DNA of 64,000 nucleotides, from contig JAUZOD010000013.1 in NCBI GenBank assembly GCA_030706635.1, positions 1 through 64,000 of the forward strand. The letters run 5' to 3'. The notes beneath the pieces are model-generated. The model saw only the letters and a program-made list of their open reading frames with translations. It searched no databases and was not told the origin of the DNA. The translations under genes and the position numbers were made by a program. Shown in pieces: positions 1 to 8,365 of this stretch (position 1 is the first letter of the stretch; each line of letters begins with the position of its first letter). The stretch is from Bacteroidota bacterium. Its GTDB lineage: Bacteria > Bacteroidota > Bacteroidia > Chitinophagales > Chitinophagaceae.

Positions 1-68
1 TCCAGGAAGTTTTTAGTAACGGCCAATCCCAAATTGCCACTGGCGCCGGTAATGATGACTGTTTTCAT
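1..68 (-). CDS. SDR/NAD(P)-binding oxidoreductase, N-terminal fragment
   Basis: Only the first 22 codons are inside the window; the gene runs off the left edge. The ATG lies at 66-68 on the minus strand. Residues 7-14 read TGASGNLG, the glycine-rich nucleotide-binding turn at the start of a Rossmann fold in short-chain dehydrogenases and NmrA/epimerase-like proteins. A TATTTTTG box on the minus strand (89-96) lies 20 bases upstream and fits the Bacteroidota -7 consensus TAnnTTTG. Substrate and subfamily cannot be told from this fragment. Confidence 0.7.
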   Translation of the reverse strand, partial: MKTVIITGASGNLGLAVTKNFL

Positions 69-509
69 GCTGAATGCTGATGGTTAAACAAAAATAAATA
101 TACCTTTTTTTCAGCGTTGAAATTGCTCTGCATACTCAATCCGAACAGCGCGAATCTGGCAATTTTCTCCTGAACCGGAAGGGCAAACGTGGACATGCAA
201 AGCATTTTCTTTTGGGAGCATAACGATTTTATGATCCTCTGATAATCAGGAGCTAAGAATATATTTCTGCACCCAATCATTTTTGGCACGAATTTTTAAT
301 CTGTTCCGGTATGAATGGAATTGCCAAAATAGGTACCGTGTTGATGGCCAGGATTCTTGATTTTGCATTCTCCGGGTATGGCCTCGTGTGTGATGTGGTG
401 ATCCTGAAAATTCTTTTCCAGCATTTTCACTATCAGTGTATCCGCTGCCGGAATTTATGGATGGAAAGCCGGATGCGGTACAATGTCAGAGGAATACGTT
501 CTCAGATCC
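69..509. other. gene-free stretch
   Basis: I find no convincing gene in these 440 bases. Open frames on both strands are short, show no recognisable domain and are not preceded by a clear start signal. A few short minus-strand peptide runs look faintly protein-like but are broken by stops, so a decayed gene is possible but unsupported. The right end lies directly after the stop codon of the response regulator, so part of it may be its 3' untranslated region. Confidence 0.5.
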
Positions 510-1214
510 TTACACCTTGACGGGTACGACCAGGCGAAATCCGTTTCCGTGAATGTTGACAATTTCAATATTACTGTCGTCCCGCAGATATTTCCGGAGT
601 TTGGCAATATAAACATCCATACTTCTTCCGTTGAAATAGGTATCGCTTCCCCAGATTTTCTTCAGTGCGGCTTCCCTGGGTAACAGGTCATTCAGATGCT
701 CGGCAAGCATTTTCAGCAGCTCATTTTCTTTTGGTGAAAGCGTTTGCGTTTGACCGTTATGATTCAGTTCGCGCAGCTTCGGATTGAAATGGTAGGAACC
801 CATATCAAATTCCTTATTGTCTGCTTCTTTGTTGAAGTCATCATTTCTTTTCAGGATCGCCTTGATCTTCAGTAAAAGCACTTCGCTGTCGAAGGGTTTG
901 GTGATGTAGTCGTCAGCACCGAGCTTATATCCCTGAATGATGTCTTCCTTCATGGTTTTCGCACTCAGGAAAAAAAGAGGCACGTCGGGGTTTACATCCC
1001 GGATCTCTTCTGCAAGCGTGAATCCGTCCATGTGGGGCATCATCACATCCAGCAGGCAAAGGTCAACATGTTCTCGCTGAAAAGCGGCCAGTCCAAGCCT
1101 TCCGTCCCGCTCCAGGGTTACCTCAAAATCATTCAGCTCCAGATAATTCTTGAGTACCATCCCGAGGTTGGGGTCATCTTCGCACAATAAGATCCTGGCC
1201 TTCTTTCCTTCCAT
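510..1214 (-). CDS. OmpR-family response regulator (RprY-like)
   Basis: Two-component response regulator of 234 residues. The receiver domain (about residues 5-120) has the acidic pair E12/D13, the phosphoacceptor D56 in LLDVMMP, the switch residue S84 and the conserved K106 in TKPF. A winged-helix DNA-binding domain follows (about 135-230), with the typical run LSPKENELL and a C-terminal GNGFRLV hairpin. I chose the ATG at 1214; an in-frame TTG at 1232 would add six residues. No histidine kinase gene is adjacent: the downstream 440 bases are empty and the upstream gene is divergent lpxC-fabZ, so its sensor is elsewhere. The family is close to RprY of Bacteroides. Target genes are unknown. 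Confidence 0.93.
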   Translation of the reverse strand: MEGKKARILLCEDDPNLGMVLKNYLELNDFEVTLERDGRLGLAAFQREHVDLCLLDVMMPHMDGFTLAEEIRDVNPDVPLFFLSAKTMKEDIIQGYKLGADDYITKPFDSEVLLLKIKAILKRNDDFNKEADNKEFDMGSYHFNPKLRELNHNGQTQTLSPKENELLKMLAEHLNDLLPREAALKKIWGSDTYFNGRSMDVYIAKLRKYLRDDSNIEIVNIHGNGFRLVVPVKV

Positions 1215-1327
1215 ATTTTTGTTTGTATGCAAATAAAATTAATTCATTTCCGGTTAAGGATAACGCCCCGGTAATTTTTTGTTAATAGTGCCCGCCGGAC
1301 GGGGTATCCGGAATGCCACGCAAACTG

Positions 1328-1335
1328 TATCTTTG
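1328..1335 (+). promoter_or_regulatory. putative -7 element of lpxC-fabZ
   Basis: TATCTTTG matches the Bacteroidota sigma-A -7 consensus TAnnTTTG and ends 18 bases before the chosen ATG of lpxC-fabZ. I do not see a good TTTG -33 element at the expected distance, so this rests on the -7 box and its position. Confidence 0.45.
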
Positions 1336-1353
1336 CGCGTTATAACCAATCTG

Positions 1354-2763
1354 ATGGATGCAAATTTCAACCCGGATAAGCAACATACATTAAATCAGGC
1401 AATCAGCATTTCTGGAACCGGCCTGCATACCGGTATTAATGTGGATATGACGCTTCGTCCGGCTAATCCCGGGTTCGGTTTCCAGTTTCAGCGCATAGAC
1501 CTTGCCGGACGACCTCTGATTAAGGCCGATTGTGACCTGGTTACGGACACTTCCCGGGGAACCACGCTGGAAGATAACGGCGCCAAAATCAGCACGGTAG
1601 AGCATATTCTGGCGGCCCTGGTGGGCATGGGGATTGACAATTGCCTGGTAGAGCTGAATGGCCCTGAAATCCCGATCATGGATGGCAGTTCCGAGCCTTT
1701 TGTGGAGATCATTGAAGAAGTAGGACTGGAAGAACAGGACGCCGCCAAATCCTGGTACAGCATTGACAATAACATTACCTATTACGACGAGAAGAAAAGG
1801 GTGGAAATGACGGCCATGCCTGCCCTGGAGTATAAAGTGACCACCCTTATCGATTTTAACAGCCCGGTATTGGGGACCCAGCATGCGGGACTGAAATCCA
1901 TCCAGTATTTCAAATCCGATATTGCCCCCTGCCGTACGTTTTGCTTTTTGCATGAACTGGAGATGCTGCTGGACAATAACCTGATCAAGGGAGGGGACAT
2001 CAATAATGCCATCGTAATCGTGGATAAAAAGGTGACAAGGGAGGAAATGGACCGCCTGGCTAAAGCTTTCGGGCGGGAAAATATGGAGATCAAAAACGGC
2101 GGTTATCTGAATAATCTCGAGCTCCGCTTTCCGAATGAGCCCGCCCGGCATAAGCTGCTGGACGTGATCGGAGACCTGGCCCTGGTCGGTTTCCCGATAA
2201 AAGGGCATGTGATTGCCAGCAGGCCGGGACATTCCACCAATGTGGAGTTTGCCAAAAAGATCAAACAATACATCCGGAAAAACAAGCACCTCCGGAATAC
2301 ACCGGTTTATGATCCCAATCAGCAACCGATTTTCACCAGCCAGCAGATCGAAAGAACCCTTCCGCACCGCTATCCTTTTTTACTGGTGGACAAGATCATT
2401 GAACTAACGGATAAGCATATCGTCGGGATAAAAAATATAACCTTCAACGAGCCCTTTTTCGTGGGCCATTTTCCTGGCAATCCCATCATGCCGGGTGTAC
2501 TGCAGGTGGAAGCCCTGGCGCAGACCGGAGGCATCCTGGCCATCAATGCCATGGCCGGAGGCGGACAATACGATACTTATTTTCTGAAGATTGACAATTG
2601 TAAGTTTAAGCAGAAAGTGGTTCCGGGAGACACCATGGTCATGAAAATGGAACTGTTGAATCCCATCCGCCGGGGCATCGTGGAGATGCGCGGAACCGTA
2701 TATGTCGGCAACAAAGTGGTAACCGAGGCAGATCTGATGGCCCAGCTTGTAAAGCGAAGTTAA
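1354..2763 (+). CDS. lpxC: bifunctional LpxC deacetylase / FabZ dehydratase
   Basis: Fusion of two lipid enzymes, 469 residues. The N-terminal part (about 10-310) is LpxC, the zinc enzyme that deacetylates UDP-3-O-acyl-GlcNAc in the committed step of lipid A synthesis. Its likely zinc ligands are H84 (in TVEHILAALVG) and H266/D270 (HKLLD). The C-terminal part (about 325-469) is FabZ, the 3-hydroxyacyl-ACP dehydratase, with LPHRYPFLLVD and the catalytic pair H372 (GHFPGNPIMPG) and E386. This fusion is normal for Bacteroidota. The ATG at 1354 was chosen over an upstream in-frame TTG at 1279, because the homologous part begins just after it and a -7 box lies before it. lpxA follows 137 bases downstream. 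Confidence 0.97.
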   Translation: MDANFNPDKQHTLNQAISISGTGLHTGINVDMTLRPANPGFGFQFQRIDLAGRPLIKADCDLVTDTSRGTTLEDNGAKISTVEHILAALVGMGIDNCLVELNGPEIPIMDGSSEPFVEIIEEVGLEEQDAAKSWYSIDNNITYYDEKKRVEMTAMPALEYKVTTLIDFNSPVLGTQHAGLKSIQYFKSDIAPCRTFCFLHELEMLLDNNLIKGGDINNAIVIVDKKVTREEMDRLAKAFGRENMEIKNGGYLNNLELRFPNEPARHKLLDVIGDLALVGFPIKGHVIASRPGHSTNVEFAKKIKQYIRKNKHLRNTPVYDPNQQPIFTSQQIERTLPHRYPFLLVDKIIELTDKHIVGIKNITFNEPFFVGHFPGNPIMPGVLQVEALAQTGGILAINAMAGGGQYDTYFLKIDNCKFKQKVVPGDTMVMKMELLNPIRRGIVEMRGTVYVGNKVVTEADLMAQLVKRS

Positions 2764-2789
2764 TTTATCAGAAATGCGGCAAATAAGTT

Positions 2790-2797
2790 TATTTTTG
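2790..2797 (+). promoter_or_regulatory. putative -7 element of lpxA
   Basis: TATTTTTG fits TAnnTTTG and lies in the gap between lpxC-fabZ and lpxA, 103 bases before the lpxA ATG. No clear -33 element was seen. If real, lpxA has its own promoter besides read-through from lpxC-fabZ. Confidence 0.35.
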
Positions 2798-2900
2798 TAG
2801 GGCTGGGTTTTACTCAGCATTTTTTATGAAGGATCCTGCAATGTTTAAAGATGAAGTTTCACCCAGGCTGCCGGCCGTCAACCCTTCAACAGAGGAAAGA

Positions 2901-3707
2901 ATGATCCATCCCCATACATATATTCACCCCAACGCGCGCGTAGCTACAAATGTGAAGATTGACCCGTTTTCCGTTATCCATCAGGATGTGGAAGTTGGGG
3001 AAGGAACCTGGATCGGGTCCAATGTAACCATTATGGAAGGGGCGCGCATCGGGAAAAATTGCCGGATCTTTCCGGGTGCTGTAATCGCCGCCATCCCGCA
3101 GGATCTGAAATTCCAGGGCGAATATTCCAATGTGTTTATTGGCGACAATACCACCATCCGCGAGTTTGTCACCGTAAACAGGGGGACAAAGGATCGCGAA
3201 AAAACCTCCATAGGTGATAATTGCCTGATCCAGGCTTATTGCCATCTGGCGCATGACTGTATCGTGGGCAATAATTGCGTCATGAGCAATAATACCCAGG
3301 TGGCGGGGCACGTCATCATTGATGACTATGCCATTCTCGGGGGCATGTGCGCAATACACCAGTTTGTGAAGGTAGGTCGCCATTCCTTCATCCAGGGCGG
3401 TTCGCTCGTGGGAAAAGACATTCCGCCTTATATTAAGGCCGGAAGATTGCCGCTCAGTTATTGCGGTGTGAATTCCGTGGGTTTGAAAAGAAGAGGGTTT
3501 ACCATCGACAAGATCAACCACATCCTCGATATCTACCGCATCATTTATAACAAAGGACTGAATACTTCCCAGGCCCTTGAATTCCTGGAAGAAGAGTTTT
3601 CGGCTACGGATGAACGTGATGAAATCGTAACCTTTATCCGGGAAAGCGGACGGGGCATCATTAAACGCTACAGTAAAGCCAACCTCGATGAGGATTACGC
3701 TGACTGA
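2901..3707 (+). CDS. lpxA: LpxA, acyl-ACP--UDP-GlcNAc O-acyltransferase
   Basis: First enzyme of lipid A synthesis; it moves a 3-hydroxyacyl chain from ACP to UDP-GlcNAc in the cytoplasm. The 268-residue length is usual. Residues 1-190 form the left-handed beta-helix of hexapeptide repeats, and H118 in the LAHDC segment matches the catalytic histidine. The helical C-terminal part follows. I start at ATG 2901, preceded by AGAGGAAAGA; the open frame extends 25 codons further upstream, but that part has no similarity to LpxA. The stop overlaps the next ATG by 20 bases, which suggests coupled translation with the ABC ATPase. lpxD is not in the window. Confidence 0.97.
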   Translation: MIHPHTYIHPNARVATNVKIDPFSVIHQDVEVGEGTWIGSNVTIMEGARIGKNCRIFPGAVIAAIPQDLKFQGEYSNVFIGDNTTIREFVTVNRGTKDREKTSIGDNCLIQAYCHLAHDCIVGNNCVMSNNTQVAGHVIIDDYAILGGMCAIHQFVKVGRHSFIQGGSLVGKDIPPYIKAGRLPLSYCGVNSVGLKRRGFTIDKINHILDIYRIIYNKGLNTSQALEFLEEEFSATDERDEIVTFIRESGRGIIKRYSKANLDEDYAD

Positions 3708-4329
3708 TGCGGGAAAGCGGTTTAACCGGGAATGGATATTCCGACATCTGAACTACCAGTTTTCTCTTCCCGACGCTTATGCTATTACCGGACCAAACGG
3801 TTCCGGAAAATCCACCCTACTTCAGTTCGTCGGTGGCGCCCTGATGCCGAGCGAGGGGAAGATCTCCTATTCAAATGCCCGGGACATTCCGCCAACTGCC
3901 ATCTTTCAATATTTGTCCATTGCTGCGCCTTATCTGGAAACAGTTGAGGAAATGACAGCCAACGAATTTTTCAGGTTTCATCAGTCATTCAAGCCCTTTC
4001 TGCCCGGCATCAGCATACCCCAAATGCTGGATATTATCGGCCTTAGCGATGCAGGAGATAAACAGATCCGGTACTACTCCTCCGGAATGAAACAACGCGT
4101 CCGGCTCGCCCAGGCCTTCTTCTGCAACACGCCCGTGTTACTTTTGGACGAACCAACCACCAATCTCGATGCACCGGGCATAGCGCTGTATCATCAACTG
4201 ATCAAAACGTATTGCAGCGACCGGCTGGTACTGGTGAGCTCCAATGATCCACAGGAGTATGGATTTTGTAATCGGGTGATTGAAATGGAGAAAATCAAGA
4301 AGGGACAACGGATGACGAATGACAGTTGA
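3688..4329 (+). CDS. ABC transporter ATP-binding protein
   Basis: A 213-residue ATPase subunit. It has Walker A GPNGSGKST (about residues 38-46), signature YYSSGMKQRVRLA (about 129-141), where SSGMK replaces LSGGQ, and Walker B VLLLDEPTTNLD (about 149-160). No permease gene is next to it, so its partner and substrate are unknown. Its start overlaps the lpxA end by 20 bases, so it is probably cotranscribed with the lipid A genes, though this does not prove a role in envelope assembly. The last codons (MTNDS and the TGA stop) lie inside the left arm of an intergenic inverted repeat, so the natural C-terminus may have been altered by the repeat. Confidence 0.9.
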   Translation: MRITLTDAGKRFNREWIFRHLNYQFSLPDAYAITGPNGSGKSTLLQFVGGALMPSEGKISYSNARDIPPTAIFQYLSIAAPYLETVEEMTANEFFRFHQSFKPFLPGISIPQMLDIIGLSDAGDKQIRYYSSGMKQRVRLAQAFFCNTPVLLLDEPTTNLDAPGIALYHQLIKTYCSDRLVLVSSNDPQEYGFCNRVIEMEKIKKGQRMTNDS

Positions 4330-4430
4330 CGGACTTTATGTTCAGCATTCAGCCTTAAACCAATCAGCGTTTGCTGTTAGAATTCAATCCAGTCATCAAA
4401 CTTTTTGAGTAGTCCGTCAACCGTCATCCC
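4310..4430. repeat. intergenic inverted repeat A (7-mer type)
   Basis: Left arm 4310-4335 reads as the heptamers GATGACG AATGACA GTTGACG then GACT. Right arm 4411-4430, continuing into the alanine dehydrogenase stop region, is its inverse (on the minus strand GATGACG GTTGACG GACT). About 75 bases lie between. The element sits between two convergent genes, and both of their TGA stops fall in the arms. It may serve as a bidirectional terminator, but it has no T-run. It belongs with the repeats at 50681, 60197, 62184 and 63432. Confidence 0.75.
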
Positions 4431-5648
4431 TCACCGCTGACTCGCAATCAGCAAATTCAGATCCGTATATTTCAAATCAAAGCGCTGGCTGAGGTGAAAA
4501 TTGGTAAGCGCACCCTTGAACATGTAAATCCCGCTGCGCAAATGGATCTTGTGCCAGAGCAGGTTTTCAAATCCGCCTTCTTCAGACGCTTCCAGCAAAA
4601 GCGGGGTGATCACATTGCTGATGGCCTGGGAGGCTGTTCGGGCAAAACCGGAAGGAATATTCGGAACGCAATAATGGATCACACCATATTTAATGAACGT
4701 TGGATGTTCGTGGGAAGTAATTTCTGATGTTTCAAAACAACCGCCCCTGTCAATACTAACGTCTATGATCACACTACCCGCGCGCATATTGCTGACCATT
4801 TCCTCAGTAACCACCACCGGTGTGCGGCCGGTTTGCGAAGAAAGGGCGCCCACGGCTACCTCACAACTTTTTAATTGTTTGGAAAGAATCCGCGGTTCAA
4901 TCACGGAAGTATAGATCCGGAATCCGATATTGTTCTGGAGCCTTTTCAGGCGCGAGACGCTGTTGTCGAACACTTTCACCGAAGCGCCCAGCGCCAGGGC
5001 GGCCCGGGCGGCATATTCCCCTACAATGCCGGCACCCAGGATAATCACTTTTGTTGGTGGAATACCGGAAATGCCACCCAGCAATACCCCCTTGCCGTGA
5101 TTGGCCGAACTCAGATACTGAGCCGCCACCAGCATTACAGCGCCGCCGGCAATCTCACTCATGCTGCGCACAATGGGATAACTGCCGCTGTCGTCTTTTA
5201 AATTTTCAAATGAAATACCCGTAATGCGTTTGGACATCATCTTTTCCAGCAGGTCGGCTTTGAGGGCAGATAAATGAATGGGCGAAATGATCGTCTGATT
5301 CATCTGCAGCAGGGGCAGGTCCTCTTCCACTACAGGCGCGGATTTAATCAGGGTTGGACATTTATACACCTCGGCCTTGTCATATACGATTCGGGCCCCG
5401 GCTTCACTGTAATCCTTATCACGGTAGTGGGCTGCTTCGCCGGCGTCATGCTCAATCAGTATTTCGTGGCCATTGCTGATCAGCACGCTCACGGCTTCAG
5501 GTGTAAGACCAATCCTGTTTTCCTGAAAAGCGGTTTCCTTGGGAACCCCAATGCGAAGCACGCTGGATTTCGGTTTTATGTCAAGCGTCTCTTCTAAAGT
5601 TTCATAGCTGAAGGAAGTGCTGATAAAGGGTTTCTGTTGTTGCGCCAT
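4431..5648 (-). CDS. ald: alanine dehydrogenase
   Basis: NAD-dependent alanine dehydrogenase of the AlaDH/PNT family, 405 residues, interconverting L-alanine and pyruvate plus ammonia. The N-terminal domain has RIGVPKET and the segment IKSAPV, where a substrate-binding lysine is expected; the PIHLSA segment holds the likely catalytic histidine. The NAD-binding Rossmann turn is GAGIVGEYAARAAL (about residues 205-218). It has an N-terminal extension of about 30 residues, which I believe is usual for the Bacteroidota form. tsaE lies 81 bases upstream on the same strand and may be cotranscribed. The TGA stop lies in the right arm of inverted repeat A. Confidence 0.92.
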   Translation of the reverse strand: MAQQQKPFISTSFSYETLEETLDIKPKSSVLRIGVPKETAFQENRIGLTPEAVSVLISNGHEILIEHDAGEAAHYRDKDYSEAGARIVYDKAEVYKCPTLIKSAPVVEEDLPLLQMNQTIISPIHLSALKADLLEKMMSKRITGISFENLKDDSGSYPIVRSMSEIAGGAVMLVAAQYLSSANHGKGVLLGGISGIPPTKVIILGAGIVGEYAARAALALGASVKVFDNSVSRLKRLQNNIGFRIYTSVIEPRILSKQLKSCEVAVGALSSQTGRTPVVVTEEMVSNMRAGSVIIDVSIDRGGCFETSEITSHEHPTFIKYGVIHYCVPNIPSGFARTASQAISNVITPLLLEASEEGGFENLLWHKIHLRSGIYMFKGALTNFHLSQRFDLKYTDLNLLIASQR

Positions 5649-5729
5649 GGTTTCAGGACTTTTCCATCCGGTTTTATATCCGGAAAGGGTGGGGGTGAAA
5701 ATTACAATTTTATCCTGAATTCGTACGGA

Positions 5730-6143
5730 TTATGACCCCGTTACCTGAATTTTTCTGTGGGTTTTGTCAATCGTTTCAAAATGCGAATGCAAACTGCCGG
5801 GTGGGAAAATGCCAGGTGCTCTTTCCGGCCATTCCACCAAACAGATATCACCCGAATAAAGACAGTCTTCCACCCCGGCCCGTATAGCTTCATCCTCATC
5901 TTTTATCCGGTAAAGATCGATATGGAAAATCGTTCCGCCAGGATATCCGTACTCGTTGATGATGGAGAAAGTGGGACTGCTCACCGTATCCTGAACTTTT
6001 TTTACTGCACATAGTGCGTGGATAAAAGTCGTTTTTCCGGCGCCCAGCTGACCACTGAAACTGAATATTTTTTTGTCAGGATTACTTAACCAGAATTCCT
6101 CGGCCAGAGATTTCAGGTCTGAAAGGGTAAAAATTCGCTCCAT
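5730..6143 (-). CDS. tsaE: TsaE, tRNA threonylcarbamoyladenosine synthesis ATPase
   Basis: Small P-loop ATPase (137 residues) that works with TsaB, TsaC and TsaD to make the t6A modification next to the anticodon of ANN-decoding tRNAs. Walker A is GQLGAGKTTF (about residues 27-36), followed by SSPTFSIINEY and the Walker B-like FHIDLYRI. CLVEWPE near residue 105 is also typical. The length is normal. It is divergent from the copper ATPase gene, with about 95 bases between the start codons, and reads in the same direction as ald downstream. Confidence 0.95.
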   Translation of the reverse strand: MERIFTLSDLKSLAEEFWLSNPDKKIFSFSGQLGAGKTTFIHALCAVKKVQDTVSSPTFSIINEYGYPGGTIFHIDLYRIKDEDEAIRAGVEDCLYSGDICLVEWPERAPGIFPPGSLHSHFETIDKTHRKIQVTGS

Positions 6144-6203
6144 CCCGCAAAGATAGAATCCTTCTTAGTGCCGAAATAGATGATCTGCCCGCTGGGATTG
6201 TGG

Positions 6204-6211
6204 TAAATTTG
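6204..6211 (+). promoter_or_regulatory. putative -7 element of the copper ATPase gene
   Basis: TAAATTTG fits TAnnTTTG and ends 27 bases before the chosen ATG at 6239. No clear -33 box and no operator palindrome were found, so metal control is not visible. Confidence 0.4.
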
Positions 6212-6238
6212 CCCCTCGGTTTTACAGACAGCATCAGT

Positions 6239-8344
6239 ATGGAAACAATAAACTGGAAAGTGGAAGGAATGAGTTGCAGCGCCTGTGCGCAAACCGTTGA
6301 AGGATTTCTGCGGAAAAAAGGAATGCGGGAGGTTAGTGTAAGCCTTACCGCCGGGGAAGTGAGTTTTCAGCATGCCAATCCAATACCGGAGACTGAACTC
6401 AAAAAGGGCATTTCGAATCTTGGCTATTTTGTGGCCGATGGGTCTGTTCAGAAAAAACCCATAGACAAATTCCTTGTTTACCTGGCTGTTTGCATTCCCT
6501 TTACTTTGTTGCTGATGTTGCATATGTTTTCACATTGGCAACCGCTGCGCTGGTTAGGAGACGCCTGGGTGCAGCTTGTTTTATGTGTTCCGGTTTACCT
6601 CACAGGAATGTATTTTTTCGGAAGAAGCGCCATCGCCAGTCTGCTGATGCGGAAGCCGAATATGAATGTGCTGATTGCCCTGGGCGCAACGGCAGCTTTT
6701 GTTTACAGCCTGGCCGGAACCATCCTGCAGCTCGGGGAAGCATACTTGTTTTATGAAACGTCCGCAGCCATTATTACCCTGGTGTTTCTCGGAAATTATG
6801 TTGAAGAACGATCTTTACGCAGCACACAGCGGGCGCTCCGGCAACTCCTGAAATCCCAGGACCTCAAAGCCAATATGATTGCTTTTGATAATGAACATCG
6901 GGAAATCATTTTCCCGGTGGATGGCCGGCAACTGCGCAGCGGGGACCTGATCCTGATCAAAACGGGTGAACAGGTTCCAGCCGACGCAAAGATCCTCTGG
7001 GGAACGGCACAGGTGGACGAAGCCATTATTACCGGAGAAAGCTTGCCGCTTGGCAAAAAGCCGAAAGACCTGCTGATTGGAGGAAGTCTGATCCTGGATG
7101 GAACGGTGAAAGCCCAGGTAACGCATGCGGCAAAAGATTCAGTTTTGTCCAACGTGGTCAACCTGGTGAAAAGGGCACAACAGGATAAGCCCAAAATCCA
7201 GTTGCTGGCCGACCGGATCAGCGCCGTATTCGTTCCGGTCGTCATCGGCATCGCCGTTCTTTGTCTCGTAGTTAATTATATTCTGCTGCACAACCTCACT
7301 GCTTCCCTGATGCGAAGTATAGCCGTGCTCGTGATTGCATGCCCTTGCGCAATGGGACTCGCCACCCCGGCAGCCATAGCGGTGGGCCTTGGTCGCGCCG
7401 CCAGAAATGGAATTCTTTTCCGGCATGCAGACAGCCTTGAATTATTCAAGGATATCCGGCAGATTGTTTTCGATAAGACAGGCACCCTCACCACGGGGTC
7501 ATTCAGCATCAGCCGTTTTGAAATTCAGGATAAAACGATCTCCGAATCTGATTTCAAGCGCATTCTGTTTTCACTCGAAAAATATTCCAGTCATCCGATT
7601 GCTAAATCTGTAGCAAAGGCCTGGAAAGCACAACCGGAAATCCGGTGGACAAAGCTGGAAGAGATAAAGGGACTTGGTATCCGTGCCTCGGATGCGCACG
7701 GTAATGAATATAAGGCGGGATCAGGGAAATTTTTTCAGGAAGAAACCGCATCCGATCATTCTGTTTATATTTCGAAAAATGGTAATCTGATCGGCTGGGT
7801 CGATATCCAGGATGAACTCCGGCCCGAAGCGGCGGAAGTTGTCCGTTATTTTAAAGCGCGGGATATGCGGACCATTCTACTGAGCGGCGACCGGCTACAA
7901 AAGTGCAAGGATATTGCGGAGATCCTGGGCATTGACGAAGTGATCGCGGAACAATCTCCTTTGCAAAAGCTGGAACAAATAGAAAGACTTTCCGCTATTG
8001 CCCCAACGGCCATGGTCGGCGATGGGATTAACGATGCACCTGCGCTCGCCAAAGCAAGCCTTGGTATTTCGATGAGCGATGCATCACAGATTGCTCTGCA
8101 AACGGCAGACGTGGTGCTGATGAACAGCGGGCTGAAGAAATTACCCATGTCGCTCCAATTGGGTAAACTTACATTCTCCACGATCCGCCAAAATCTTTTC
8201 TGGGCTTTCGTTTACAATATCATTGCTATCCCGGTGGCAGCCATCGGTTTGCTTACGCCGGCAATCGGCGCGCTGGCCATGGCCCTGAGCGATGTGGTTT
8301 TGCTGATCAATTCCTCCAGGTTATTTGTAAAAAAGCTACAGTAA
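6239..8344 (+). CDS. copA: heavy-metal (probably Cu+) translocating P-type ATPase
   Basis: P1B-type ATPase of 701 residues that should export Cu(I) across the inner membrane. Order of parts: one heavy-metal-associated domain with the CxxC pair C13/C16 in GMSCSAC; four membrane segments; the actuator loop with TGES; the channel motif CPC in VIACPCAMGLATP; the phosphorylation motif DKTGTLT; the HP motif in SSHPIAKS; the hinge GDGINDAPAL; and two final membrane segments. The open frame starts 13 codons earlier, but METINW at 6239 is the natural start. One departure: the last helix reads MALSDVV, where classical CopA has MxxSS, so exact metal choice is less certain. No copper chaperone or regulator is adjacent. 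Confidence 0.92.
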   Translation: METINWKVEGMSCSACAQTVEGFLRKKGMREVSVSLTAGEVSFQHANPIPETELKKGISNLGYFVADGSVQKKPIDKFLVYLAVCIPFTLLLMLHMFSHWQPLRWLGDAWVQLVLCVPVYLTGMYFFGRSAIASLLMRKPNMNVLIALGATAAFVYSLAGTILQLGEAYLFYETSAAIITLVFLGNYVEERSLRSTQRALRQLLKSQDLKANMIAFDNEHREIIFPVDGRQLRSGDLILIKTGEQVPADAKILWGTAQVDEAIITGESLPLGKKPKDLLIGGSLILDGTVKAQVTHAAKDSVLSNVVNLVKRAQQDKPKIQLLADRISAVFVPVVIGIAVLCLVVNYILLHNLTASLMRSIAVLVIACPCAMGLATPAAIAVGLGRAARNGILFRHADSLELFKDIRQIVFDKTGTLTTGSFSISRFEIQDKTISESDFKRILFSLEKYSSHPIAKSVAKAWKAQPEIRWTKLEEIKGLGIRASDAHGNEYKAGSGKFFQEETASDHSVYISKNGNLIGWVDIQDELRPEAAEVVRYFKARDMRTILLSGDRLQKCKDIAEILGIDEVIAEQSPLQKLEQIERLSAIAPTAMVGDGINDAPALAKASLGISMSDASQIALQTADVVLMNSGLKKLPMSLQLGKLTFSTIRQNLFWAFVYNIIAIPVAAIGLLTPAIGALAMALSDVVLLINSSRLFVKKLQ

Positions 8345-8365
8345 TTTTATTTTGGATAGTATGAG

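Noticed and set aside
65-289. 74-codon open frame on the minus strand
   Set aside because: It overlaps the SDR start region, has no domain and no start signal, and its sequence looks like a chance frame in an AT-rich gap.
1390-2367. long minus-strand frame opposite lpxC-fabZ (325 codons)
   Set aside because: Shadow of the strongly conserved plus-strand gene; the translation has no domain features.
4310-4430. inverted repeat A as a plain intrinsic terminator
   Set aside because: There is no T-run after the arms and related copies occur in divergent promoter gaps, so terminator function cannot be its general role, although it may contribute here.
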